From Legionella_C sp963803545 (GTDB lineage: Bacteria; Pseudomonadota; Gammaproteobacteria; Legionellales; Legionellaceae), in NCBI GenBank assembly GCA_963803545.1, contig CAWDMX010000004.1:62001-126000 (forward strand): a DNA stretch of 64,000 nt, given 5' to 3'. The notes under the pieces are model-generated. The model saw only the letters and a list, made by a program, of their open reading frames with translations, ran no database searches and had not been told where the DNA came from. The position numbers were made by a program, and so were the translations under genes. Shown here piece after piece: positions 17,745-25,718 of this stretch (position 1 is the stretch's first letter; every line of letters begins with the position of its first letter).

Positions 17745-18641
17745 ATGTTTATACGTATTACACAAGATGGATCGGGTAGAATTCTAAATGATATTACTGA
17801 TGAAAAATTTGTTGGGCTTTATACCGATTCTATTGAAACTTGTATAATTTTTGCTGTTAAAGGTGAAAAAGGTATTGTTCTTGTTCATAAATCATCTCAA
17901 ACCAACAATGAAAATATTGTCGATGAATTTAAAAGCGTTGGAAAGATTGAAAAAATGTGTATTGCCTACAGTCCTTTTTTTTATCATGAAGGATCAACGA
18001 ACAAAACATTGCATAATGAGATAGATAAAGTTTTATGCTTGTTCGATGAGGATACTTATCAAGACTTTAAAGATGCAATTATATTTGAACAAATCTCTTA
18101 TGGCTTTTTTGCAGTGGATAGAGGGTTTTGTATTAAAACGGAAAGTTCAATACCAGAATTTTATGAGCCGGCTAAAATTTTTCGAAACGATTCTAGCGGA
18201 AATCCGGTTAACCTTCGTAATATTCTTTGTAAGGTTAATAATATGTTTTTAACGGTTAATGAATCACTAAAGCTAGATGTTCAATTTAATGGAACAGATT
18301 TTTCCGATCCTTTTTTAAATAAAAATGATGAGCAGGTTATTCAACTATTGAGTGAAAAAAAATTTAGAGATCCAAACCATAGGGATATGGTTTGTCTTGT
18401 CTTCAAAATGTATTGTGGTGTAAAAATATTATTAGCCAGTCCGGTTATTAATACCTCCCAAATCAACTTGCTTGCATCAAGTGAAGAAAAAGACGCTATT
18501 GAAGATAAAAGCATAAATAGTCGCTCACGATTTTTTGCTCAACCATTAGTTAATCGAGCTAGTCGTAGTGATTCTTCACCCGGACTTTCTCCTGAATTGG
18601 TGGCTGTTGAGGCGCCAGCGAGCATTAAGCCAAAGCAATAA
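17745..18641 (+). CDS. Unknown 298-residue protein with Cys-His deamidase-like signature
   Basis: Not recognised as a named family. It has a strong GAGGA ribosome binding site and its own AT-rich leader. Near the N-terminus, DSIETC (Cys33) is followed 15 residues later by His48 in GIVLVHKSS. A Thr-Cys, beta strand, Gly turn, beta strand, His pattern with this spacing is that of the CNF1/CheD/NTAN1 deamidase-like fold. There is no signal peptide or membrane segment. The last 50 residues are polar and probably disordered (EEKDAIEDKSINSRSRFFAQ and a Ser/Pro-rich end), resembling the C-terminus of the giant protein at 6090-10925. A secreted host-directed deamidase is a hypothesis; base composition is more AT-rich than the dnaKJ genes. 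Confidence 0.75.
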   Translation: MFIRITQDGSGRILNDITDEKFVGLYTDSIETCIIFAVKGEKGIVLVHKSSQTNNENIVDEFKSVGKIEKMCIAYSPFFYHEGSTNKTLHNEIDKVLCLFDEDTYQDFKDAIIFEQISYGFFAVDRGFCIKTESSIPEFYEPAKIFRNDSSGNPVNLRNILCKVNNMFLTVNESLKLDVQFNGTDFSDPFLNKNDEQVIQLLSEKKFRDPNHRDMVCLVFKMYCGVKILLASPVINTSQINLLASSEEKDAIEDKSINSRSRFFAQPLVNRASRSDSSPGLSPELVAVEAPASIKPKQ

Positions 18642-18743
18642 AAGAACAGCGAAACGCCGTAAGGCAATCATTTATTTATCGATAGTGGTAAGAGATTATG
18701 AGGGGTGGGGTGAGGAAAACGTTCCGATCATTCCCACCGAACG

Positions 18744-18764
18744 GGTCTGTCGCAAAAATAGTAC
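18744..18764 (+). mobile_element. Solo left end of an IS6-like element
   Basis: GGTCTGTCGCAAA resembles the IS6-family terminal repeat GGCTCTGTTGCAAA. Eighteen bases (18747-18764) are identical to the reverse complement of 23966-23983, the right end of the IS6 remnant. No transposase follows directly. Confidence 0.6.
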
Positions 18765-18876
18765 GATCGTAAGACACAGTTATTTAAACACTCCCATGTT
18801 TTTCGATGGTCGATTAAATTTGGGATTACGATAAATTACGAGCTGACACAATTAAATGGACGCTCTCTTAAATCAT

Positions 18877-19299
18877 TTAATTCTTTTCTAAGCTCTGATG
18901 ATTCTGCGTTTTTTTGTTAAATTTTGCTTCAGCCTCAGCTTTGCTCGCTTCCAGCATCTGTGTAAATTCAGTCCTATTTCTTAAACGCAGCGTTGCTGTA
19001 TTTTTTTGAACCGCTGTTAATACCCTTACTTCCTGTTCCAAATCAAAGTTTGTTGGCTTGCATTTGTTTTATTTAATTTTAGTTACGTGTAATTTTTTAA
19101 GCTCTACCACCTCATCGTGCGCAACTTGGGTATAATCCATATCTTTAAACGAAGGCGATATTTTAGGATTGCCGTCAATTACCCTTAAGGGTTTTGTGAA
19201 AACTGGACCTGAGGCGCTTTCGTCAGCTAAAGAACGCTTGGGTGCTCGCGAACCAGCGCTACTAGGACGTTGTAAAAGTCTTCGGATACGTACATTTTT
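18877..19299 (-). pseudogene. 3' remnant of a decayed gene with a coiled-coil-like C-terminus
   Basis: On the minus strand one frame stays open from 19299 to a stop at 18877, broken only by an in-frame TAA at 19069-19071. The first part contains PKRSLADESASGPVFTKP and DYTQVAHDEVVELKKL. The part after the stop reads like a helical, coiled-coil region (FDLEQEVRVLTAVQKN, MLEASKAEAEAKF). The 5' end is lost at the junction with the IS110 fragment. No family recognised. Confidence 0.5.
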
Positions 19300-19437
19300 T
19301 CTTGGTAAATTAGCAACATAAGCCGATAATTTGTCTCGCTCAATTAGTTGTTTTAATCTCCGCCTTCCTGAACTATCTACACCATGTAACTGAAAAGTAT
19401 TCTTGGCTATATCTATCCCTAGTACGCTAACACTCAT
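19300..19437 (-). pseudogene. IS110-family transposase, N-terminal fragment
   Basis: The first 46 codons match the start of IS110-type DEDD transposases (VLGIDIAKNTFQLHGVD, then LSAYVANLP), including the first catalytic Asp of the GIDIAK motif. After the Leu-Pro-Arg the frame runs straight into unrelated sequence, so the rest of the element (remaining catalytic residues and C-terminal domain) is missing. Confidence 0.75.
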
Positions 19438-19651
19438 TATTGGATCTCCCATCCACTTTCAAATCTATCAAATTCGAATACTAAGATGGTAATTTTAATT
19501 TGCCAACGCGTGGGTGGGATGGTTCATTACATTAGAACCTAAGAAACTAGCTACGAGGTTTTTGAGTACAATTATTTTTAGTATTTTAATAAAGCAGATT
19601 GACTTATAGATGTAAAAATGAGTGATATTACCTTCTTTTAGGAGACGTAAC

Positions 19652-20458
19652 ATGACAAATCAAGAATTTATTTCGAGTACCGAAGACAAAAATTGGTACG
19701 TAAAATATCGTAAACAAATTAAAATTTCACTAACAGCGAGCCTGTCTCTAGTTGCCTTAATGTTAGTTTTAGCAGCAGCAATAACAGTTGTTGCTTCAAT
19801 TCCAGTAGTTCTCATGTGTACATCGTTTGCTGGTCTTTTAGGTAGTAGTGTTTTCTGTATTGTGACATTACTGCAAGCATTCTTTGAAAACGAACTTGAA
19901 AATAGGGCGAGAAGCGGGGGAGAAGGTGGAGCAATAATTGGAGCGCATGAGGATTGGCTTGCATTTGGTGGTCGTGAAGAAGCTAGAAAGACTAGGTTGA
20001 TGATGGCAGGTATGTTTTTAGCGAATCTTACAATGTTAATTCTGGGAGTTATTTTTCCTCCATTTTTTGCAGTCATCCCGATACTTATTATCACAACGGT
20101 TAGCACCTGGGCTGTAGGCGCTTTTACTCATTTTTTCTCTGAAAAGTTATTGCCAGAAATACCTGGTAAAACAAATGGTTTTGGTGAAACAAATGGTTTT
20201 GGTGAAACAAATGGTTTTGGTGAAACAAATGGTTTTCGTGAAACAAATGGTTTTGGTAAAACAAATGGTTTTCGTGAAACAAATGGTTTTCGTGAAAAAT
20301 TCCCCACCGAACCAACAGATGAAGCAACTCCGAATAGGAGCAGAGATAGGACTTTTTTTAAGAAAGAACCTACTGGTGAGAAACTAGATAAGAAAGAACC
20401 TACTGGTGTGGAACTAGATGATTTTACTTCAAGTAAGCAAAGCTTTAAAAAATTTTGA
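19652..20458 (+). CDS. Unknown two-helix membrane protein with TNGFGE repeats
   Basis: Unrecognised protein of 268 residues. The start at 19652 is supported by AGGAG 7 bases upstream. Two hydrophobic regions, at about residues 27-75 (SLSLVALMLVLAAAITVVAS and following) and 115-155 (FLANLTMLILGVIFPPFFAV and following), each look like a helical hairpin. They are followed by a soluble tail carrying seven TNGF units and then two copies of KKEPTG-x-x-LD. The layout (hairpin membrane anchors plus repeat tail) is seen in some intracellular-pathogen effectors that sit in host membranes, but no homology is recognisable. It lies in the accessory region and is AT-rich. Confidence 0.65.
   Translation: MTNQEFISSTEDKNWYVKYRKQIKISLTASLSLVALMLVLAAAITVVASIPVVLMCTSFAGLLGSSVFCIVTLLQAFFENELENRARSGGEGGAIIGAHEDWLAFGGREEARKTRLMMAGMFLANLTMLILGVIFPPFFAVIPILIITTVSTWAVGAFTHFFSEKLLPEIPGKTNGFGETNGFGETNGFGETNGFRETNGFGKTNGFRETNGFREKFPTEPTDEATPNRSRDRTFFKKEPTGEKLDKKEPTGVELDDFTSSKQSFKKF
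20165..20290 (+). repeat. 18-bp tandem repeat, 7 copies, coding
   Basis: Unit GGTGAAACAAATGGTTTT with minor variation (GAA/AAA, GGT/CGT), seven exact-length copies encoding the six-residue unit (G/R)(E/K)TNGF. The period is a multiple of three, so copy number changes stay in frame. A second in-frame direct repeat, a 30-bp unit in two copies (20360-20419), follows in the same gene. Confidence 0.95.
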
Positions 20459-20460
20459 AT

Positions 20461-20522
20461 GGACATGTCCTTTTCTGGCTTAAAACTTGGAGTAAGGATG
20501 CAAGATTTCTGAAGCTCCTTAC
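20461..20522 (+). terminator. Palindrome and hairpin after the TNGF-repeat gene
   Basis: GGACATGTCC (20461-20470) is a perfect 10-bp palindrome followed by TTTT. GTAAGGA (20492-20498) pairs with TCCTTAC (20516-20522). Together they are the likely transcription end of the repeat-protein gene, though neither is a strong classical terminator. Confidence 0.4.
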
Positions 20523-20589
20523 GGGTATTGATTGAGAAATCATGCTTGGATTTTGATACAGTAAAAATTAGCCTAGCGAGAAGAAGCTA

Positions 20590-20660
20590 TGCCACTACCT
20601 TTCTGGCGAAACCGTCGTGTTTTTGGTGTTGATGGTTCAAAAATCATATCATTTGGGTAG
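20590..20660 (+). pseudogene. Possible transposase scrap (IS4-like first Asp block)
   Basis: A short frame reads MPLPFWRNRR then VFGVDGSKI before a stop. The VxGVDGSKI pattern resembles the block around the first catalytic Asp of IS4-type transposases. It is too short to be certain. The surrounding 20523-20759 shows no gene. Confidence 0.25.
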
Positions 20661-20759
20661 TGGCTATCATTGATGATTTGTATTAGTGTCATTACCAAGG
20701 GAAACTGTCGGATTAATTACCGAGCGACTTTGTCGGAGGAGAATACCAGCACTGTATTT

Positions 20760-20987
20760 TCATATCAAGAAATTGCTGTTTCTATGCTGTATTTTTAGCG
20801 ACTGTGAACGTTGAATACGCATCGCCACAGTGTTCATACGTTCCCTAACCCACACATGCCGAATGCCGCTTGCACTTAGGTGAGTGCCATTGTTGGCATT
20901 AAGTTGGGCAGCTACCTGCACTTGGCCTAGATGAGGGTTGTTTAAAGAAAAATTGATAATCTGTATTAGTCGCAACTTGATCTGACA
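20760..20987 (-). pseudogene. IS481-like transposase fragment
   Basis: The minus-strand frame encodes IINFSLNNPHLGQVQVA, then SASGIRHVWVRERMNT, which aligns with the helix-turn-helix region of the neighbouring IS481 transposase (IEQPAHGQHRTSNELRKLG, SGVRSIWVRNN). The 5' part is missing beyond 20987 and the catalytic domain is absent, so this is a remnant of a second, diverged element in opposite orientation. Confidence 0.7.
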
Positions 20988-21065
20988 TTAGCTCTTGACT
21001 GAAAGAGAGTTACCCGTTTTGATAAAGGTTCTGAATCTTAAAATCAAAACAAAAGGAAACTCTCT

Positions 21066-22106
21066 ATGTTACATACCAACAACCCAATTATTAAACATAA
21101 AGCGGGATTATTAAATTTAGCGGAAGAATTAGGAAATGTGTCTAGAGCCTGCAAGGTGATGGGCGTCTCCCGCGACACATTCTATCGGTATCAAGAGCTA
21201 GTTGAGGAAGGAGGGGTTGATGCCCTAATCAACAAGTCTCGCCGAGCACCAAATATAAAGAATCGTGTTGATGAAGTTACTGAGCAAGCGGTATTGAATT
21301 ATACGATTGAACAACCAGCCCATGGCCAGCATCGAACAAGTAATGAGCTAAGAAAGTTAGGTGTATTCGTTTCAGGTAGTGGTGTTCGCTCAATTTGGGT
21401 ACGCAATAATCTGGAAAATTTTAAAAAGCGATTAAAAGCCCTTGAGGATAAAATTGCTCATGATGGGATTATTCTCAATGATGCTCAAGTTGCAGCTCTT
21501 GAGAAGAAAAAACATGATGATGAGGCCTGTGGGGAAATAGAAACGGCACACCCTGGTTACCTTGGTTCACAAGATAGCTTTTACGTAGGGAATCTGAAAG
21601 GCGTTGGACGCATTTACCAACAAACATTTGTTGATACTTACAGCAAAGTGGCTTGCGCTAAACTCTATACAACTAAAACCCCGATTACTGCAGCAGATAT
21701 CCTTAACGATAAGGTTTTACCTTTCTTCGAAGAGCATAAACTACCTATGTTGCGTATATTAACGGATAGAGGTACAGCGTATTGTGGGCGAGTCGAACAA
21801 CATGATTATCAGCTCTATTTAGCGATTAATGACATTGACCATACTAAGACAAAAGCGATGTCACCTCAAACAAATGGGATTTGCGAGCGATTTCACAAAA
21901 CCATTTTAAATGAGTTTTATCAGATAACATTTAGGAAAAAACTGTATTCCTCGCTGGAAGAGCTACAAAAAGATCTGGACGAATGGATTCATTATTATAA
22001 TAATGCGCGCACTCATCAAGGAAAGATGTGCTGTGGACGAACTCCTCAGGACACGTTAATTGATGGTAAATCGATTTGGGCGGAGAAAAATTTAGCTCAA
22101 ATCTAA
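21066..22106 (+). CDS. IS481-family transposase, apparently intact
   Basis: DDE transposase of 346 residues with an N-terminal helix-turn-helix (NVSRACKVMGVSRDTFYRYQ), a second DNA-binding domain (about residues 70-120) and an integrase core. Candidate catalytic residues are Asp in QTFVDTYSK, Asp in RILTDRGTAYCG and Glu in NGICERFHK. AAGGAAA precedes the ATG. The reading frame has no disruption, so the copy may be active. The element ends could not be resolved: a stretch after the stop (about 22109-22127) looks like a terminal repeat, but I found no convincing partner upstream. Confidence 0.93.
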   Translation: MLHTNNPIIKHKAGLLNLAEELGNVSRACKVMGVSRDTFYRYQELVEEGGVDALINKSRRAPNIKNRVDEVTEQAVLNYTIEQPAHGQHRTSNELRKLGVFVSGSGVRSIWVRNNLENFKKRLKALEDKIAHDGIILNDAQVAALEKKKHDDEACGEIETAHPGYLGSQDSFYVGNLKGVGRIYQQTFVDTYSKVACAKLYTTKTPITAADILNDKVLPFFEEHKLPMLRILTDRGTAYCGRVEQHDYQLYLAINDIDHTKTKAMSPQTNGICERFHKTILNEFYQITFRKKLYSSLEELQKDLDEWIHYYNNARTHQGKMCCGRTPQDTLIDGKSIWAEKNLAQI

Positions 22107-22240
22107 ACTGACAGACTTGATTGGACAGTTGCCTCTTTTTCATAGGGAATGACACTAGTACACCTTATATTTTTCCTTCGGAAACACATCCAGCCCTAAG
22201 GGTACCACCGGCTGCAGGCTTGGGTCTGTAGCGACGGTTA

Positions 22241-23397
22241 TTATGTGCACGATGCGGTTTCGTGGATTGGATGAGAGTCGTATTTAGAGGGCATACAAAC
22301 ATCTGGAGATGTTTGTAAAAATGATGGTGCGCTTTGTGCTTTATTGTAATTGGTAATACCTTGTTTTTTTTCTTCATCAGAATCAGAAATAAAATACTTA
22401 CCCTTTGGGTCTTTTTTTTTAGGATTTTCTTTTTTTTCTTTGTCTTAAATTAGACTTAAAATTTTAGCATCTATTTCTGTAATTTAGCATCTTGCTTGCT
22501 TGTACACAGTTCTCTTTCAGCTCGGCCAGCAACTCTTTGAATTTCGTCTTTAGCCATGTTAGCGGCAATTTGGTCTAGTCCTTCACGACAGCGAGCATAA
22601 AGATTTGCTGTTTCTTCATCCAAGCCCTCGTTCTCTTCGCCAGGATTAGTGCCTGAATAGTGCTCCTGAGCAATCAACTTCGTTTTATAATTGTTTAAAA
22701 GGTCGTAGGAATTCATAACTTCAATGAAGGCAGTTGCGTCCCCATCCGTATTTTTGCCAGGATGGGTTTCTAAAACACGAGCTTTATAATCTTTTTGAAC
22801 AATAGTCCAGGTTATTGGCTGAGTTGTGTCTATGCGTAGTTGGTCGCATGCCGTTAATAAAGAAGGGGTTAGATACAACCGTGGTTGTCTAAAAGGATTC
22901 GGTGCAGGGTTTTGTTTTTTTGACTCGGAAGGTACGCTTGATTCCTGCTCATAGGGGTTGTGTTGCTGTTTAGTCGATGGCTCAGGACTAGGCCTCTTTT
23001 ATTCTGGTAACGTTTGTAGCGCTCTAGCAATCGAAAAATACAGTCCTGAAAAAAAGCTCAACTGTAACTTGGCTTCAGTGAGTATTTTATTGATGGAAAA
23101 AAAGTTCGTTGGTTTTTGAGAGGCGGTCTCGGCAATACACGTAGCGCAGTAATAAGTTTCTACTCGACCGTAGGGTTGGGTTAAGCGCTGCCAAGCGTGC
23201 TGGTACCAGGGCAGAGCTCGCTGCTCTTCTACATAGGCTTTAAGCGATTGACGTGAGCTATCACCAATCCTTTTTGTAATAAACGTTTTATTATCGTCAT
23301 TATCAATAATTGCCGCGCAATAGTGCTGGCGCAAAAAATCAGAGAGAAAGTTAAAAGTGTTGCCGTTAAGAGTACGGGTGGCAATGATACGCTCCTT
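22241..23397 (-). pseudogene. Decayed J-domain protein gene
   Basis: One minus-strand frame runs from about 23397 to 22471 and is interrupted by a single in-frame TAA at 22999-23001. A lysine-rich tail in another frame continues from 22444 to stops at 22243. After the stop lies a J-domain-like region (DYKARVLETHPGKNTDGDA, FIEVMNSYDLL) in which the HPD motif is HPG. The upstream part (NGNTFNFLSDFLRQHYCAAI) resembles no family I know. The 5' end is cut by the IS6 remnant. A truncated, nonsense- and frameshift-damaged gene, perhaps once an effector with a J domain. Confidence 0.6.
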
Positions 23398-23883
23398 TTC
23401 AAGGGGCGTCGTTTTAAGAAAGACATGATTTTTAATGGTTCTCCGATGGTAGCGGGCTTACTCATTGAGCGAGCGCGATGTTGAAAAACTGGCGTTGGAG
23501 CGTGGCCTTAAGGTCGATCATTCCACCATTAATCGCTTGATTTTCTGCTTTCAGAAAAACGGGACGCGCCTGCTGCACGGGCATTTTTAAAAAATAAACT
23601 ATTGGTTCTAATGACGACCTCCAGAAGGTAACAATGGATAAAATGGTGCTAGCAAAGTTGGAATTAATACAATTAATGTACACTTAGCGCTGCGGTGTAC
23701 GTTAGGCGGACTCTTCGTTCAGCTCCTGTGAGATAAATCAGATACCTCAATAACATCGTCGAACAAGACTATCAATTCATTGCAAAAGCAACCAAACCTA
23801 TAGAGGGCTTCAAGGCATTTCACTAAGCGCACGCAACGTTCGTCGGCATTGAATTGCATCACCTGCTAAAAAAAACAGCATGA
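23395..23883 (+). pseudogene. IS6-family transposase remnant, frameshifted and internally deleted
   Basis: Read on the plus strand, FKGRRFKKDMI is followed after a frame change by MVLRW, an in-frame TAG, RAYSLSERDVEKLALERG and LKVDHSTINR, the typical N-terminal half of IS6/IS26-type transposases. From 23740 the C-terminal block appears (RYLNNIVEQD, TKPIEGFKAFH, an in-frame TAA, then FVGIELHHLL). The central part with the first two catalytic Asp residues is missing. The left end with its terminal repeat is also gone at the junction with the decayed J-domain gene. Confidence 0.85.
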
Positions 23884-23973
23884 TCAATAGGCTAATCAAG
23901 ATATTTTTGAACAGTTCCACGGGCTGACGACATAAATTCGCCTAAAACAAGTCGGGCTTAGGATAGTACTATT

Positions 23974-23987
23974 TTTGCGACAGAACC
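23974..23987 (-). mobile_element. Right terminal repeat of the IS6 remnant
   Basis: TTTGCGACAGAACC is close to the reverse complement of the IS6-family end GGCTCTGTTGCAAA, at the expected place about 90 bases after the transposase stop codon. The 8 bases outside it (CTCGCGAC) do not match those outside the solo end at 18744 (ACCGAACG). From here to 24144 I see no gene. Confidence 0.65.
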
Positions 23988-24144
23988 CTCGCGACGAGCT
24001 GCAGCGCATGCAAAATTGGGCGTTAATCATGTTGCAGCTTTGGATATATTTTGAAGAGCGCCTTAATCTAGGCTTGCTTGCAAGGTTTAAATTGAGCAAT
24101 AAATCCAATCCTATATTGTTCATTAGTGCTCTTAAACCTGGATT

Positions 24145-25592
24145 TTATATGCGTTTCGAATAAAGAGCACTCGCATCAGCGCATTCTTCAACTGATGCAA
24201 GATAATCGAGTTTTTCCGTTGCAAGCCTAATCCATGCGTCTCCCTGGTGATTGACTGTCGCTATCTTAGCCGCCCATCCAACAATTAACATCATGTAAGC
24301 GGCTAACCGACCTCCGGCAACTATTTGATGGTTTTTTGCTTCGGTAAGAAAATTTTTATATTCTGCTGGGTTATCAATAATATTTTTAGTCATCTTCAGT
24401 ACATTAATCGATTCTTCTAACGAAAGCTGTTCGTTTTCGTACAACCTCAAAACCAACTCCATCATTGCATTGCAAGCATTCGTAAAACAGGGAGGCAAAC
24501 TAGAGTCTGTAGTTAGTCGGGTGTTAATAGCTTGCTGAATCCGACTCAATAAATCGGCTCGCTCGTTATTTAAGATAATTTTAATACGTTTAAAAATGAG
24601 CTCTTCTAATTTTTTTTCACGCTCAGGCGTACGGGTTTTTCCGCCTAAAAACATTATTTGATCTATAATATTTGAACGATTAAAGGTGAGGGAACCTGTT
24701 TTCCCCAGTGGATAGTTGCCAAAATCATATCCTCTTTTATACCTTTGAGAGTTAGGAGCGTCATCGGTTAGAAACAAATAATCCATGTCAAAACTAGTTG
24801 CGTATAGGTCCCAGTTTTTGGCTAATCGTAACTCAAGTTTTTCATTAAAATTATGCGCCAGCTCTTCAGCCAAATAAGGCAAGGTTTTCACAGCACGCTC
24901 TAAAGGATACACCGCCGCTGCAGGCCAAGGAAGGTCGCAGACCGAGGCCTGTAGTCCCTGGTAGCCTTAGAGCCGGATGTTTTGCCGCAGGCAAAATATA
25001 AGGCATACGAAAAGGCGTCAGTCATTGGGGAGCGCAAATTATGATCCCCGTAAAGGGGATTATAATTAAGGAGGACCAGGACGGCCAGGGCGCCGCAGGC
25101 ATACTTGTCGCGTTGGCGAGTGAATTTTGGGGACTTGGATGTCCCGAAATTTATAACGAGGTAGCGACACGCTTGTTTGTTAAAGGTATTGTAATAGGAA
25201 AGTAGCGTTATTGCCTCCGATGAAATTGCTTTGACTTGCAAGGTGAGACAACCATCTTTTACAGCGTTTTGTTTTATAAAAGATAATCGGTTTTTCGCAT
25301 CGCCAATGTTGTGCTGTGCTGCATAGTGTAGAATTAGACGAGGCATACAATCAGTTGAGGAAGCATTAACCTGTTTATATTGGTTATAGATACATTCCAT
25401 CCGTTCTCGCGGTAATTCGGGAAGCAGCGATAAAGTTATGAACTCTATAATGTCATTTGCCCCAGCGAGATGAGATAAGGGTATAACATCACCAGCCCCA
25501 CCAACATTCGCTTCGTTCGTATTAGGAGTGAGTCTCAATCCTAAGTTTTTTTTAGCTAAAGGCACTAAATCTTGTGGTGAAAATAATGGCAT
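24145..25592 (-). pseudogene. Frameshifted gene, cysteine-protease-like block
   Basis: Two minus-strand frames belong together: 25592-24930 and the frame ending at 24145. They join naturally if one base is restored near 24965-24970 (AAGG-CTACC), giving SGSKGYQGLQASVCDLPW without a break, about 480 residues in all. The start at 25592 is supported by GGAGG 5 bases upstream. The N-terminal part has QRDKYACGALAVLVLL (Cys166 from this start), like the Gln/Asp-x-x-x-Cys-Gly block of Ulp1/YopJ-type proteases; I could not find the matching His. The rest is helical. A real frameshift or a sequencing error cannot be told apart here. Confidence 0.6.
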
Positions 25593-25718
25593 ATTGGCCT
25601 CCAATGCATTAGTTTATGCAACCAAACGACCATTATTTTACCACAAAGAGTACTTAATGTGTATCATTAGCGTTCTCTCGAACTAAAGTCCACAAACACT
25701 AAACTACAGCTCAAGGGT

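Noticed and set aside
20124..20466. Three open frames across the 18-bp repeat
   Set aside because: An 18-bp repeat without stops stays open in several frames. Only the plus-strand frame from 19652 has a ribosome site and membrane segments.
20981..22130. Exact ends and target duplication for the IS481 element
   Set aside because: TGACATTAG near 20984 and TGACACTAG near 22148 look alike, but neither fits a matching terminal repeat pair, so boundaries are left open.
23229..23465. Minus-strand frame beginning MSKPATIGEPLK
   Set aside because: It lies antisense to the IS6 transposase N-terminal block, whose plus-strand protein similarity is clear, and its continuation is in a different frame from the decayed J-domain gene.
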